Assembly (NCBI GenBank): GCA_032027205.1 | Contig: JAVSMN010000001.1 | Location: 1,851,993 to 1,915,992, forward strand | Length of the DNA: 64,000 nucleotides | Source of the DNA: Zeimonas sp032027205 | GTDB lineage: Bacteria > Pseudomonadota > Gammaproteobacteria > Burkholderiales > Burkholderiaceae_E | Reading direction: 5' to 3' | In this document: one piece after another, positions 52,416 to 62,155 of the stretch | Numbering within the stretch: position 1 is the stretch's first letter | Layout: every line of letters starts with the position of its first letter | The notes under the pieces: generated by a model | Database searches by the model: none | Told to the model about the DNA's origin: nothing | The model's input: the letters and a program-made list of their open reading frames with translations, nothing else | Translations under genes and position numbers: made by a program

Positions 52416-53789
52416 ATGGCGGAGAAGGATGCGGTGCTGGTGGGTTGCGGGGCGGGCTTCTCCGGAGACCGTCTCGATGCGCCGCTGCCCGTCGTGCGCA
52501 GCCTCGTCCGCTCGCAGCGGCCGGCCGCGATCATGTTCGAGACGCTCGGCGAACGCACGCTCGCTCTCGCTCAACTCGCGCGGCTGGAGGATCCGCGCAA
52601 GGGCTACGAACCGCTGCTCGAGCGCATGCTGGAGCCGATCCTCGCCACCTGTCTCGAGCATCGCGTCGCGATCCTCGGCAACTTCGGCGCAGCCAACCCG
52701 CCCGCAGCGGCGAGCGCAATCCGCGCGCTGGCGCAACGACTCGGCTGCCGCGCGCCGCGAATCGCCGTGGTCACCGGCGACGACCTGGTCGAAAGCGGGC
52801 TGCTCGCGCATCTCGAGAACGAAAACGGGACGCGGTGCGAGACGAACGGTGTGCTGAGCGCCAATGCCTACCTCGGCGCGCAGCCGCTGATCGATGCGCT
52901 GGCTGCCGGCGCCGACGTCGTCGTCACCGGACGCGTGGCCGACCCGGCACTGGCGCTCGCGCCGATCGCGTACCACCACGGCTGGTCGCTCGGACAATAC
53001 GAGCGCGTGGCCGCGGGAACACTCGCCGGACACCTGCTCGAGTGCGGCGCGCAGGTGAGCGGCGGCTATTACGCCGACCCCGGCTTCAAGGACGTCCCCG
53101 ACCCGCATCGCATCGGCTTCCCGATCGTCGAGATGCGCGCCGACGGTTCGTTCGTGCTCGGCAAGGCCGACGACACCGGAGGACTCGTCGACCGGCACAC
53201 GGTCGCCGAGCAGATCCTCTACGAAATCCACGACCCTTCGCGCTACCTCACGCCCGACGTGGTGCTCGACGTCACGAGCGTCGAGATTGCCGAAATCGCG
53301 ACCAACCGCGTTGCCGTCCGTGGCGCGGTCGGGCACGAACGCCCCGAGCGACTGAAGGTGACGGTGGGCCAGGACGCCGGCTGGATCGGCGAGGCAGAGA
53401 TCTCGTATGCGGGCCCGAACGCGGTTGCGCGTGCGCGTCTGGCCATCGACGTCGTGCGCCGCCGGCTCGGCGTCGACGTGCGCATGCGTGCCGACCTGAT
53501 CGGCGTGGCGAGCGTCTTCAACGACGATCCCGGCCGCTATCTCGATGCGCAGGTCGATGCGGCTTCGTTTCCCGAAGCGCTTGACGTGCGCGACGTCCGC
53601 GTGCGGATTGCAGTGGCGGACGAGTCCAAGGACCTCGCGGCGCGCGCCGGCGAGGAGGTGCTTGCGCTTTACACGTGCGGGCCGGCCGGAGGCGGCGGCG
53701 TGCGCAGCACCGTGCGACGACGCATCGCGACGAGTTCGGCGTACATCGCTCGCGCACGCGTCGCGCCATCGGTGGAGATCGTCGGGTGA
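52416..53789 (+). CDS. AtuA-like protein (DUF1446), N-terminal domain
   Basis: A 457-residue protein of the acyclic terpene utilisation AtuA family (DUF1446): VGCGAGFSGDRLDAPLPVVR, then GADVVVTGRVADPALALAPI and CGAQVSGGYYADPGFKD are typical. AtuA proteins take part in citronellol/isoprenoid or branched-acid catabolism, but their reaction is not firmly known. Many homologues are about 600 residues and carry a C-terminal ferredoxin-fold domain; here that domain is a separate gene starting at the stop codon (GTGA overlap). The operon adds a TAXI-TRAP importer and a hydroxyacyl-CoA dehydrogenase. Confidence 0.86.
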   Translation: MAEKDAVLVGCGAGFSGDRLDAPLPVVRSLVRSQRPAAIMFETLGERTLALAQLARLEDPRKGYEPLLERMLEPILATCLEHRVAILGNFGAANPPAAASAIRALAQRLGCRAPRIAVVTGDDLVESGLLAHLENENGTRCETNGVLSANAYLGAQPLIDALAAGADVVVTGRVADPALALAPIAYHHGWSLGQYERVAAGTLAGHLLECGAQVSGGYYADPGFKDVPDPHRIGFPIVEMRADGSFVLGKADDTGGLVDRHTVAEQILYEIHDPSRYLTPDVVLDVTSVEIAEIATNRVAVRGAVGHERPERLKVTVGQDAGWIGEAEISYAGPNAVARARLAIDVVRRRLGVDVRMRADLIGVASVFNDDPGRYLDAQVDAASFPEALDVRDVRVRIAVADESKDLAARAGEEVLALYTCGPAGGGGVRSTVRRRIATSSAYIARARVAPSVEIVG

Positions 53790-54187
53790 GCGCGATGCTT
53801 CCCCCCGTGCGCGGCGACGAGGCGAGCGACTTCGTGGAGGTGCCTCTGCACCGGATTGCGCACGCGCGCGCCGGTGACAAGGGCGATCGGCTCAACGTCA
53901 GCGTGATCGCCTACCGTGCCGAAGGCTATCCGGAGCTGCTCGGGCAGGTGAGCGCCGAGCGTGTCGCGCGGCTCTTCGCGCACCGCAACCCCGGTGCGGT
54001 GCGCCGCTTCGAGCTGCCGCGGCTGTGGGCGCTGAACTTCGTCATCGACGACGTGTTGGAGGGTGGCGTCAACGACGCATTGAATCTCGACGGCCACGGC
54101 AAGACGCATTCATTCCTGGTTCTCTCGATGACGGTCCGCGTGCCGCGCGAGCTGTTGGATCCCACGAAGGAGGAACATCGAACATGA
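53786..54187 (+). CDS. AtuA C-terminal ferredoxin-fold domain protein
   Basis: A 133-residue protein corresponding to the C-terminal domain of longer AtuA proteins: LHRIAHARAGDKGDRLNVSV and ALNFVIDDVLEGGVNDALNL. It begins at a GTG overlapping the AtuA stop by 4 bp (an ATG at 53795 is the alternative). It probably binds the AtuA body as a separate subunit. Its gene overlaps the next one by 4 bp. Confidence 0.82.
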   Translation: MSAMLPPVRGDEASDFVEVPLHRIAHARAGDKGDRLNVSVIAYRAEGYPELLGQVSAERVARLFAHRNPGAVRRFELPRLWALNFVIDDVLEGGVNDALNLDGHGKTHSFLVLSMTVRVPRELLDPTKEEHRT

Positions 54188-55155
54188 AACGCAAGTCGAA
54201 ATTCTTTGCCGCGGCCGTCGCCGTGGTCGGGGTCGTCGCGTTCTCCGCGACGGCATCCGCGCAGCAGAAGCTCCTGATCGGGGCGACCTCCGCTTCGTCG
54301 AGCCAGTACGGGTATTTCGTCGCGCTGTCGCAGTTGATCAACGCGCAGGTGCCCGGCGTCGAGAGCTCGGTCGTCGAGACGGGCGCCACGGTCGACAACC
54401 TGCGGCGCATCGGCCGCAACCAGATCGACCTCGGCCTCGTGACGACGAACGTCGGCTATCACGCATTCGCGGGCGCCGGCGACTTCGCCGGCAAGAAGGT
54501 CGACAGCCGGCTGATGTTCGTCTATTCGCCGGCGCCGCAGAACGTCGTCGTTCGTGCCGACAGCGGTGCACAGAAGCTCGCCGACCTCGCCGGGAAGCGC
54601 TTCAACCCCGGACTGAAAGGCTCGGCTACCGAGAAGACCGCCGAGAGCGTGTTCAAGGCGCTGGACATCGCGCCCGAATACGTGCGCGGATCGACCACCG
54701 ACATCGTCGACTCGATCAAGGACAACCGCGTGATCGGCTACGTGAAATCGGGCGTCGGCGACAAGCTCGATGGCTCCTCGCTCGACATCGCGACCTTCAC
54801 GCCCGTGCGCGTGCTCTCGCTCACGCCCGAGCAGAAGAAGACGGTCGCCGAGAAGTTTCCCGATCTTTCGGTGGTCGATATTCCGGCCGGCGCTGCGAAA
54901 GGCGTACCGGCGTACAGCACCTGGAGCTTCGGCCTGGCGGTGCACGCCCGACCGGGCCTGTCGGATGAGACCGCGTACCGGATCGCGAAGGCCGTCTTCG
55001 AGGACAAGACGGTGCAGACCGGCGCGATGAGCAGCCTGAATGGCATCGACATGATCAAGCTCACGCTCGAGAACGGAACCGTCCCGCTGCATCCCGGCGT
55101 CGTGCGCTACCTGAAGGAAAAGGGTGTGTCGATTCCGCAGAAGCTGATGCCCTGA
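54184..55155 (+). CDS. TAXI-family TRAP transporter solute-binding protein
   Basis: A 323-residue periplasmic binding protein with a signal peptide (FFAAAVAVVGVVAFSATASA, cleavage before QQK). TAXI motifs are visible: VETGATVDNLRRIGRNQIDL, SAPQN-like YSPAPQNVVVRADSG, and STWSFGLAVHARPGLS. An AAGGAGG ribosome site precedes the ATG. It delivers a carboxylate to the fused TRAP permease encoded 25 bp downstream. Confidence 0.93.
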   Translation: MKRKSKFFAAAVAVVGVVAFSATASAQQKLLIGATSASSSQYGYFVALSQLINAQVPGVESSVVETGATVDNLRRIGRNQIDLGLVTTNVGYHAFAGAGDFAGKKVDSRLMFVYSPAPQNVVVRADSGAQKLADLAGKRFNPGLKGSATEKTAESVFKALDIAPEYVRGSTTDIVDSIKDNRVIGYVKSGVGDKLDGSSLDIATFTPVRVLSLTPEQKKTVAEKFPDLSVVDIPAGAAKGVPAYSTWSFGLAVHARPGLSDETAYRIAKAVFEDKTVQTGAMSSLNGIDMIKLTLENGTVPLHPGVVRYLKEKGVSIPQKLMP

Positions 55156-55180
55156 GAACGCGCGCCGGGACCCGACGAGC

Positions 55181-57082
55181 ATGAGCGAGGCAAGCGGCGC
55201 ACGTGCCTGGGCGAAGAAGGCGCTCGCCGCGCTGCTGGGTGCCTTCATTCTCTACACATCGGCCCTCGGCGCCTTCGAGGGCTTGATCCAGCGCGCGATC
55301 TTCCTCGCGCTCGTCGTCTGCCTCGGGCTGTTGATGTTCCCGCTGGGCGCCGGCCGACGCTGGCGATCCGCGGGAGTCGTTGTCGACTTGCTGCTCGCCG
55401 CGGCAACGGTAGCCGCCTGCGGCTACGTCGTCGTGCACTACGACGAGATCATGACCAGCCTGCCGACGGCGACACCGCTCGACGTCGCCCTCACCGTCGG
55501 CGTCGTCGTCGCCGTGCTCGAAGTCTCGCGTCGCGCGATCGGCAGCATCTTCCCGGCGATCGCGCTGGCCGGCATCGGCTACGCACTCTTCGGGCATTAC
55601 GTACCGGGCTCGCTCGGGCACCGCGGTTTCGACGTCCAGTTCGTCACCGAAACGCTGCTGCTCGGCGACCTCGGCATCTGGGGGTTGCTCGTCGGCGTGG
55701 CGAGCACGACGATCGGCGCGTTCATCCTGTTCGGCAGCGTGCTGCTGTTCACCGGCGGCGGGCAGACCTTCATGGAGCTCGCGGTGCGCGTCAGCGGACG
55801 CAGCCCCGGCGGCGCAGCGAAGATCGCCACCGTGGCTTCGGGGCTCTTCGGTACGATCAGCGGCAGCGCGGTGGCCAACGTTGCGACCACCGGCAACTTC
55901 ACCATTCCGCTGATGAAGCGACTCGGCTATCCGCCGGCGCTCGCCGGCGGAATCGAGGCCGTTGCTTCCACCGGCGGGCAGATCGCGCCGCCGGTGATGG
56001 GCGCCGCGGCCTTCGTGATGGCCGAGATCATCGGGCGCAGCTACTTCGACATCGCGAAGTCCGCCGTGCTTCCGGCCTTCCTGTTCTACCTGGGCTGCTT
56101 CGCGACGATCCACTTCATCGCGCTCGACCGCGGCCTGCGCGTCGTCCCCGAAGACGAGATGCCGGCATGGCGCACGGTGCTCGCTCCGCGACGAACGATT
56201 CCGATCGTCGCCGCGTTCGCCGCGCTGCTCTACGGAGTGCTCAGCGGGCGCTCGGTGCAGAGCGCCGCTTTCTTCGGCGTCGTCGGCCTGTTCGCCTCGT
56301 ACCTGCTGCTGAACGTGCGCTCGACCGCTGACCTCGTTCGGTCGCTGCGAGTGATTGTCGACAGCCTGGAAGACGCCGGCAAGGCGCTCGTGATGATCGG
56401 CGTGCTGCTCGCCGGAGCCCAGATCCTCGTGAGCATGGTCAACATGACGGGGCTCGGCGTCGCGCTGTCGTCGATGATCGTCGCGTTGGCGGCCAACGAG
56501 ATGTGGGTTATCGCGCTCGTCACTGCGCTCGTCTGCATGGTGCTCGGCATGGGCATGCCGACCACCGCCGCCTACGTGCTGGTGGCCGCGGTGCTCGCGC
56601 CGGCGCTCACCAAGGTCGGCCTCGACCCGATCGTCGCGCACATGTTCGTGTTCTACTACGCGACCCTCTCGGTGATCACGCCTCCGGTGTGCGTGGCGGT
56701 GTTCGTCGCCGCGGGCATCGCGCAGACGAACTGGCTTGCGGTAGCGCACGAAGCGGTCAAGCTCGGCGCCGTCACCTACGTGATCCCGTTCATGTTCATC
56801 GCGTACCCGGGCATGCTCGCCACCGGAAGCGTGCTCGACTTCGTCGAGGCGATCGTCTCCGGCACAGTGTTCACGATGGCCTTCGCGATGTTCTTCGGCG
56901 GAGCGCGTTTCTTCGACTCGCGCCTGCTCAACGCGGCGGTGTTGCTGGCGATCGCGCTGCTTTCGGCGTTGCCCACCTGGTACGGACTGGGCGTCTCCAC
57001 CGTCGGCCTGCTGCTGCTTTGGGCGATGCGCCGCAACCGCCTGCATGCCCCGGTCCACGCAGCAGCGTCCGGAGGAGCCTGA
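55181..57082 (+). CDS. TRAP transporter fused permease (DctQM type)
   Basis: A 633-residue fused permease, with small (4-span) and large (12-span) subunits in one chain, as usual for TAXI systems. Typical large-subunit segments are SGLFGTISGSAVANVATTGN, GQIAPPVMGAAAFVMAEI and GMGMPTTAAYVLVA. It imports the substrate using a sodium or proton gradient. Its stop overlaps the following start by one base. Confidence 0.93.
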   Translation: MSEASGARAWAKKALAALLGAFILYTSALGAFEGLIQRAIFLALVVCLGLLMFPLGAGRRWRSAGVVVDLLLAAATVAACGYVVVHYDEIMTSLPTATPLDVALTVGVVVAVLEVSRRAIGSIFPAIALAGIGYALFGHYVPGSLGHRGFDVQFVTETLLLGDLGIWGLLVGVASTTIGAFILFGSVLLFTGGGQTFMELAVRVSGRSPGGAAKIATVASGLFGTISGSAVANVATTGNFTIPLMKRLGYPPALAGGIEAVASTGGQIAPPVMGAAAFVMAEIIGRSYFDIAKSAVLPAFLFYLGCFATIHFIALDRGLRVVPEDEMPAWRTVLAPRRTIPIVAAFAALLYGVLSGRSVQSAAFFGVVGLFASYLLLNVRSTADLVRSLRVIVDSLEDAGKALVMIGVLLAGAQILVSMVNMTGLGVALSSMIVALAANEMWVIALVTALVCMVLGMGMPTTAAYVLVAAVLAPALTKVGLDPIVAHMFVFYYATLSVITPPVCVAVFVAAGIAQTNWLAVAHEAVKLGAVTYVIPFMFIAYPGMLATGSVLDFVEAIVSGTVFTMAFAMFFGGARFFDSRLLNAAVLLAIALLSALPTWYGLGVSTVGLLLLWAMRRNRLHAPVHAAASGGA

Positions 57083-57999
57083 TGGTGAGGGACGAAATGC
57101 CCGCGACGATCGCGGTCGTCGGCTGCGGGACGGTCGGCGCGAGCTGGGCGTCGCTGTTCATCGCGCATGGACTGCATGTGCAGGCCACCGATCCGGCGCC
57201 CGGCGCCGAAGCGCGCCTTCGCGCATTCGTCGAGCGGGCGCGCGAGCCGCTGCGCGCGCTCGGCCATGCGGGCGAGGGTCGGCTCGACTTCACGGGCGAG
57301 CTCGGGCGCGCGCTCGCCGGCGCCGACTTCGTTCAGGAGAACGCGCCGGAGAACGAGGACACGAAGCGCGCACTGCTCGCGCGCATCGATCGCCTCGTGC
57401 CACCGGAGGTCATCGTCGCCGGAAGCACTTCGTCGCTGCTGCGCAGCCGCCTCGTCGCCGACTGTGCATATCGGCGCCGGCACATCTGTGCGCATCCGTT
57501 CAATCCGCCACATCTCGTGCCGCTGGTCGAAATAGTCGGCGAGGACGACGACGTCGTCGCGCGCGCCGTTCGGTTCTATCAGGGGCTCGACCGGCATCCA
57601 ATCGTTCTCCGCAGGGAGATGCCCGGGCACGTGGCCAACCGACTCGCCTCGGCGCTGTGGCGCGAGGCGGTGTACCTCGTCGAGCAGGGAGTGGCGAGCG
57701 TCGAGGACATCGACGCCGCGGTGACGCATGGGCCCGGATTGCGCTGGGCGATCTTCGGCCCGCACCTCACCTACCATCTCGGTGGCGGCGCCGGCGGCAT
57801 GGAGCACTACCTCGAGCACCTGGGCGCGAGCCAGGCGCGCCGCTGGGCGTCGCTGGGCGTGCCCGTGTTCGACGACGCGACGAAGCGCGCGCTGGTCGAC
57901 GGCGTGCACGAGGAGGCGGCCGGGCGCTCGATCGCCGAACTCGAACGCGCCCGCGACGCCGCGTTGGTCGCCCTGCTGCGAACGCTCGTCCGAAGCTGA
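57082..57999 (+). CDS. 3-hydroxyacyl-CoA dehydrogenase family protein (carnitine/gulonate dehydrogenase-like)
   Basis: A 305-residue NAD-dependent dehydrogenase with both family domains. The Rossmann motif is VVGCGTVGASWASLF; ICAHPFNPPHLVPLVEIVG holds the catalytic histidine and partner glutamate; GHVANRLASALWREAVYLVE opens the C-terminal domain. The size and single-enzyme architecture resemble L-carnitine and L-gulonate 3-dehydrogenases more than fatty-acid enzymes. GGAGGAG precedes the ATG. It probably oxidises a beta-hydroxy acid imported by the TRAP system. Confidence 0.9.
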   Translation: MVRDEMPATIAVVGCGTVGASWASLFIAHGLHVQATDPAPGAEARLRAFVERAREPLRALGHAGEGRLDFTGELGRALAGADFVQENAPENEDTKRALLARIDRLVPPEVIVAGSTSSLLRSRLVADCAYRRRHICAHPFNPPHLVPLVEIVGEDDDVVARAVRFYQGLDRHPIVLRREMPGHVANRLASALWREAVYLVEQGVASVEDIDAAVTHGPGLRWAIFGPHLTYHLGGGAGGMEHYLEHLGASQARRWASLGVPVFDDATKRALVDGVHEEAAGRSIAELERARDAALVALLRTLVRS

Positions 58000-58080
58000 A
58001 CGACGCGGGCTGGTTTTCCCCGCGGATCGGCGATCATTCGGCCCACGTGCAGCCTGCTCGCGCTCCTGCGAGCCCGCCCG

Positions 58081-59121
58081 ATGATCCTTTCGCCAGACCG
58101 CCGAGCCGTGCGATGGACTGCCGCGTGGTGCATCGGCGCTTCGCGTCCGGCGTTCGCCTGGCTTTTGGCCTTCGCCGCACTGTCGGCCGGCTGCACCGGC
58201 CGCTCGCCGACGCCCCTGCAGGGCTACGTCGAGGGCGAGTTCGTGCTCGTCGCTTCGCCGTACGGCGGCACGCTCGCTCGACTCTCGGTGGCTCGCGGCG
58301 ATCCGGTGAGGCAAGGCGACGCGCTGTTCCGCATCGAGGATTCACTCGAGCAGGCGGCGGTCGACGAAGCGAAGGCGCGCATCGAGGCGGCGCAGGCGCG
58401 CATCGAGAACCTGAGCTCTGCGCGCCGCGCCGCCGAGATCGAGGCCTTGCGCGAGCAGGTGGCAGCGGCACGCGCCTCGCTCGGGTTGTCGGAAGAGACG
58501 CTCGCGCAGCAGCGACGACTGCGCGCGCGCGGCTTCGTCTCGCCGGCGGGCCTCGATGCGGCGCAGGCGGCACGCGATCGCGACGCCGCACAACTCGCGC
58601 AGGCGCAGGCGCAGGTGCGCAATGCCGAGACCAGCATCGGCCGCGAGCCGGAGATTGCCGCGGCGCGCGCAGAACTCGAGGCGGCGCGCGCGGCGTACGA
58701 GCAGGCGGCGACCCGCGTCGAGCAGAAGGCGGCGAAGGCGACGAGCGACGCCACGGTTGCGGACACCTTCTTTCGAGTCGGAGAGTCGGTGCCGGCCGGC
58801 GCGCCCGTCGTGAGCCTGCTGCCGCCGCAGAACGTGAAGTTGCGCTTCTTCGTGCCGCAGGCGCAGGTCGGCACGCTGCGAATCGGCGACGCGGTGCGCG
58901 CGCGCTGCGACGGGTGCGAGATGCCGATCGACGCGCGAATCGTATTCGTTGCTCCGCGCGCCGAGTACACGCCGCCGGTGATCTACGGCGAGAACGCGCG
59001 CCAGAAGCTCGTCTTTCTCGTCGAGGCGCGGCCGTCGCCGACCGCCGCCGCGCGGATGCATCCAGGGCAGCCGGTCGACGTCGAGGTGCTCGAGACGCCG
59101 CACGGCGGAGAACGACGTTGA
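58081..59121 (+). CDS. HlyD-family membrane fusion protein (YbhG-like), probable lipoprotein
   Basis: A 346-residue periplasmic adaptor. A lipobox-like LSAGC (Cys38) follows a hydrophobic segment, so it may be lipid-anchored. Then come a lipoyl half (VASPYGGTLARLSVARGDPV), a long Ala/Gln/Arg-rich coiled coil (residues about 90-210) and the second lipoyl/beta-barrel part. It heads a three-gene exporter with an ATPase and permease downstream, matching YbhG of the YbhFSR efflux system. No TolC-like gene is in the window. Confidence 0.88.
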   Translation: MILSPDRRAVRWTAAWCIGASRPAFAWLLAFAALSAGCTGRSPTPLQGYVEGEFVLVASPYGGTLARLSVARGDPVRQGDALFRIEDSLEQAAVDEAKARIEAAQARIENLSSARRAAEIEALREQVAAARASLGLSEETLAQQRRLRARGFVSPAGLDAAQAARDRDAAQLAQAQAQVRNAETSIGREPEIAAARAELEAARAAYEQAATRVEQKAAKATSDATVADTFFRVGESVPAGAPVVSLLPPQNVKLRFFVPQAQVGTLRIGDAVRARCDGCEMPIDARIVFVAPRAEYTPPVIYGENARQKLVFLVEARPSPTAAARMHPGQPVDVEVLETPHGGERR

Positions 59122-59161
59122 CCGCGCGGCGACATCGACCCCGACCGCGACGGACGCGCCG

Positions 59162-60106
59162 ATGAGCGCCGCCGCCGGCACCGGCGACGAGCGCGGGCGC
59201 GAGCGCTACGCGATCGACGTCGAGGGGCTGAACAAGCATTTCGGCGACAAGCACGTCGTCGTCGATCTGTCGCTGCGGGTGCGCGAGGGCGAGATCTTCG
59301 GCTTCCTCGGGCCGAACGGCAGTGGCAAGACGACGTCGATCCGGATGATGTGCGGGCTGCTGCGGCCCGACAGCGGTCGCGGCACGTGCCTCGGCTACGA
59401 CGTGGTCCGCCAGACCGAGGAGATCAAGCGGCGCGTCGGCTACATGACGCAGCGCTTCTCGCTGTGGGAAGACCTGACGATCGCCGAGAACCTCGATTTC
59501 GTCGCGCGGATGTACGAAGTGCCAGAGCGGCACGATGCGGTCGCGCACGCACTCGACTCGCTCGGGCTGGCCGACCGGCGCGACCAGCTCGCCGGCGCGC
59601 TGTCGGGCGGCTGGAAGCAGCGTCTGGCGCTCGCCGCCTGCCTGCTGCACGAACCGCGCCTGCTATTGCTCGACGAGCCGACGGCCGGTGTCGATCCGAA
59701 GGCGCGCCGCGATTTCTGGGACGAGATCCACGAGCTCGCTGCCGGCGGAATCTCGGTGCTCGTATCCACGCACTACATGGACGAGGCCGAACGCTGCCAT
59801 CGGCTCGCGTACATCGCCGCGGGTCGACTGCTCGCGCAGGGGACCGCCGACGAGGTGATCGCCGGCCAGCACATCGTCGCCTGGTCGGTGTCCGGGCGCG
59901 AGGCGCCCGACGAGGCCGAACGTCTCCGCCGGTTGCCCGGCGTGGTTCGAGTGACTTCGTTCGGCAACACGCTGCACGTCACCGGGCAGGATGCGGCATT
60001 GCTCGAACGCAGCATGCGGTCGATCGAGCAGCGCGAGCACTTGCGTGTCGAGCCGATCGAGCCGACGCTCGAGGACGCATTCATCCGGTTGATGGAGCCG
60101 CGATGA
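59162..60106 (+). CDS. ABC transporter ATP-binding protein (YbhF-like)
   Basis: A 314-residue ATPase with Walker A GPNGSGKTTS, signature LSGGWKQRLALAACLLHEP and Walker B LLLLDEPTAGVDP, plus the switch histidine in STHYMDE. The GWKQR signature is typical of the DrrA/YbhF type. It has a single nucleotide-binding domain, whereas E. coli YbhF has two, so it probably dimerises. It overlaps the permease gene by 4 bp. Confidence 0.93.
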   Translation: MSAAAGTGDERGRERYAIDVEGLNKHFGDKHVVVDLSLRVREGEIFGFLGPNGSGKTTSIRMMCGLLRPDSGRGTCLGYDVVRQTEEIKRRVGYMTQRFSLWEDLTIAENLDFVARMYEVPERHDAVAHALDSLGLADRRDQLAGALSGGWKQRLALAACLLHEPRLLLLDEPTAGVDPKARRDFWDEIHELAAGGISVLVSTHYMDEAERCHRLAYIAAGRLLAQGTADEVIAGQHIVAWSVSGREAPDEAERLRRLPGVVRVTSFGNTLHVTGQDAALLERSMRSIEQREHLRVEPIEPTLEDAFIRLMEPR

Positions 60107-61236
60107 CGCGCTTCTCGCCGAGCCGCTGGTGGGGCATCGTCGTCAAGGAGTTCATCCAGCTCCAGCGCGACCGACTCACGTTCGGCATGATCATCGGCAT
60201 TCCGGTGATGCAACTGCTGCTGTTCGGCTTCGCGATCAACACCGACCCGCGGCACCTGCCCACCGTCGTGCTCGCGCTCGATCACAGTGTCTTTTCGCGC
60301 AGCATCGTTGCTGGCCTGCAGAACACCCGCTACTTCGAGGTGGTCGCCTCGGCGCGCTCGTCGGAAGAGGTCGACGAGATGCTTTCGCGCGGCGACGCGC
60401 AGTTCGCGGTGACGATCCCCGAGGACTTCTCGCGCCGCCTGGTGCGCGGCGAGCGTCCTTCGTTGCTGATCGAGGCCGACGCCACCGATCCGGCCGCCAC
60501 CGGAGCGGCGCTCGCGTCGCTCGACACGATGGTCGCGGCCGTCGTCGCGCGCGATGCCGCGGGCGTGCTGATGCCGCGCGCGCCGCCGCCGTCGCCGGTC
60601 GAGTTGCGGCTTCATCGTCGCTACAACCCCGAAGGCATCACGCAATACAACATCGTGCCGGGGCTGCTCGGCGTGATCCTCACGATGACGATGGTGATGA
60701 TGACGAGCCTGGCGCTCACGCGCGAGCGCGAGCGCGGCACCTGGGAGAACCTGATCGCCACGCCGGCGCTGCCGATCGAGGTGATGACCGGCAAGATCGT
60801 CCCCTACATCGCGATCGGTCTGCTGCAGGTCGTCCTCGTGCTGGCCGCCGCGCGCTGGTTATTCGACATCCCGATGCAGGGCAGCCTCTTCGTGCTGTTC
60901 GCCGTCGTCTTGCTGTTCATCGCCGCGAATCTCGTGCTCGGCATCACCTTCTCGTCGATCGCGCGCAACCAGCTGCAGGCGCTGCAGATGACGATCTTCT
61001 TCTTCCTGCCGTCGATCCTGCTGTCGGGCTTCATGTTCCCCTTTCGCGGCATGCCGGAGTGGGCGCAGTGGCTCGGGTCGCTGCTGCCGCTGACCCACTT
61101 TCTCGTGCTCGTGCGCGGCATCCTGCTCAAGGGCAACGGCTGGCACGAGTTGTGGCCGCAGGTGTGGCCGATCGCGTTGTTCACGGCGGCGGCCGTCGCG
61201 GTCGGATTGCGGTTCTATCGCAGGACGCTCGATTGA
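60103..61236 (+). CDS. ABC-2 type permease (YbhS/YbhR-like)
   Basis: A 377-residue ABC-2 permease. One N-terminal span (FGMIIGIPVMQLLLFGFAIN) is followed by a large periplasmic loop (residues about 45-190), then five spans with the typical ERERGTWENLIATP motif between the first two. It forms the export channel with the ATPase upstream; only one permease gene is present, so it is probably a homodimer. Confidence 0.92.
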   Translation: MTRFSPSRWWGIVVKEFIQLQRDRLTFGMIIGIPVMQLLLFGFAINTDPRHLPTVVLALDHSVFSRSIVAGLQNTRYFEVVASARSSEEVDEMLSRGDAQFAVTIPEDFSRRLVRGERPSLLIEADATDPAATGAALASLDTMVAAVVARDAAGVLMPRAPPPSPVELRLHRRYNPEGITQYNIVPGLLGVILTMTMVMMTSLALTRERERGTWENLIATPALPIEVMTGKIVPYIAIGLLQVVLVLAAARWLFDIPMQGSLFVLFAVVLLFIAANLVLGITFSSIARNQLQALQMTIFFFLPSILLSGFMFPFRGMPEWAQWLGSLLPLTHFLVLVRGILLKGNGWHELWPQVWPIALFTAAAVAVGLRFYRRTLD

Positions 61237-61252
61237 GCGGACGGTTCGCGGT

Positions 61253-62089
61253 TCAGATCATCTCGAGCGGCGTCGGCCCTTCGGGTGGCGCGAACAGTCG
61301 ATCCAGTTCGTCGGACTCCTGCGCCGACAGGGGTTGCTGCAGCACCTGCGCGTTCTCGCGCACGCGTTCGCGATGCGCGGTCTTCGGAATCGCGATCACG
61401 CCGGGCCTCGACAGCAGCCACGCAAGCGCGAGCTGCGCCGGGGTCCGCCCGACGCGCTTCGCCATCGCTTTCAGCCGCCGGTCGCGCAGCAGCCGCGCCT
61501 GCTCGATGGGCGAATACGCCATCACCGGGACCGAGCGCTCGCGCAGCCACGGCAGCAGGTCCCACTCGATGCCGCGTCGGGCCAGGTTGTAGAGCAACTG
61601 GTTGGCGGCGATGTGCCGGCCGTCGGCCAGCGACCACAAGTCGCGCATCTCGCCGAGATCGAGATTGCTCACGCCCCAATGCCGGATCTTCCCGGCGCGG
61701 CGCAGGGCCTCGAAACCCTCGACGGTGTCGGCGAGCGGAAAACTGCCGCTCCAGTGCAGCAGGTACAGGTCGATGCGGTCGGTGCGCAGCCGCCGCAGGC
61801 TTCGTTCGCAGGCGGCGACGGTGCCGTCGCGCGAAGCGTTCGACGGCAGCACCTTCGTCACGAGAAAGACTTCTTCACGCCGTCCGTCGATCGCCTCGGC
61901 GACGAGCGATTCCGAGCGTCCATCGCCGTACAGCTCGGCGGTGTCGATCAGCGTGAGCCCGAGGTCGAGTCCGAGTCGCAGCGTCGCCAGCTCTTCGGCA
62001 CGCGTCGCGGTGGTCTCGCCCATGTTCCACGTGCCGAGGCCGAGCGCGGGGACGCGCTCGCCGTCGGGGAGGGAAACGGTTGCCGCCAT
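61253..62089 (-). CDS. Aldo/keto reductase
   Basis: A 278-residue NADPH-dependent reductase, complete. The catalytic tetrad is visible: Asp and Tyr in DTAELYGDG, Lys in LVTKVLP and His in LYLLHWSG; the cofactor-binding IPKTAHRERVRENA is near the end. It resembles the YeaE/2,5-diketogluconate-reductase group. It is followed, in the opposite reading order, by a damaged relative at 62156-63123 that is a different subfamily. Confidence 0.92.
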   Translation of the reverse strand: MAATVSLPDGERVPALGLGTWNMGETTATRAEELATLRLGLDLGLTLIDTAELYGDGRSESLVAEAIDGRREEVFLVTKVLPSNASRDGTVAACERSLRRLRTDRIDLYLLHWSGSFPLADTVEGFEALRRAGKIRHWGVSNLDLGEMRDLWSLADGRHIAANQLLYNLARRGIEWDLLPWLRERSVPVMAYSPIEQARLLRDRRLKAMAKRVGRTPAQLALAWLLSRPGVIAIPKTAHRERVRENAQVLQQPLSAQESDELDRLFAPPEGPTPLEMI

Positions 62090-62155
62090 CGAGAGAAGAT
62101 ACTTCGGAACGGGTGGGCGGGACGAGCGGCCACGATCTTGCGCGCTGAGCGCGTT

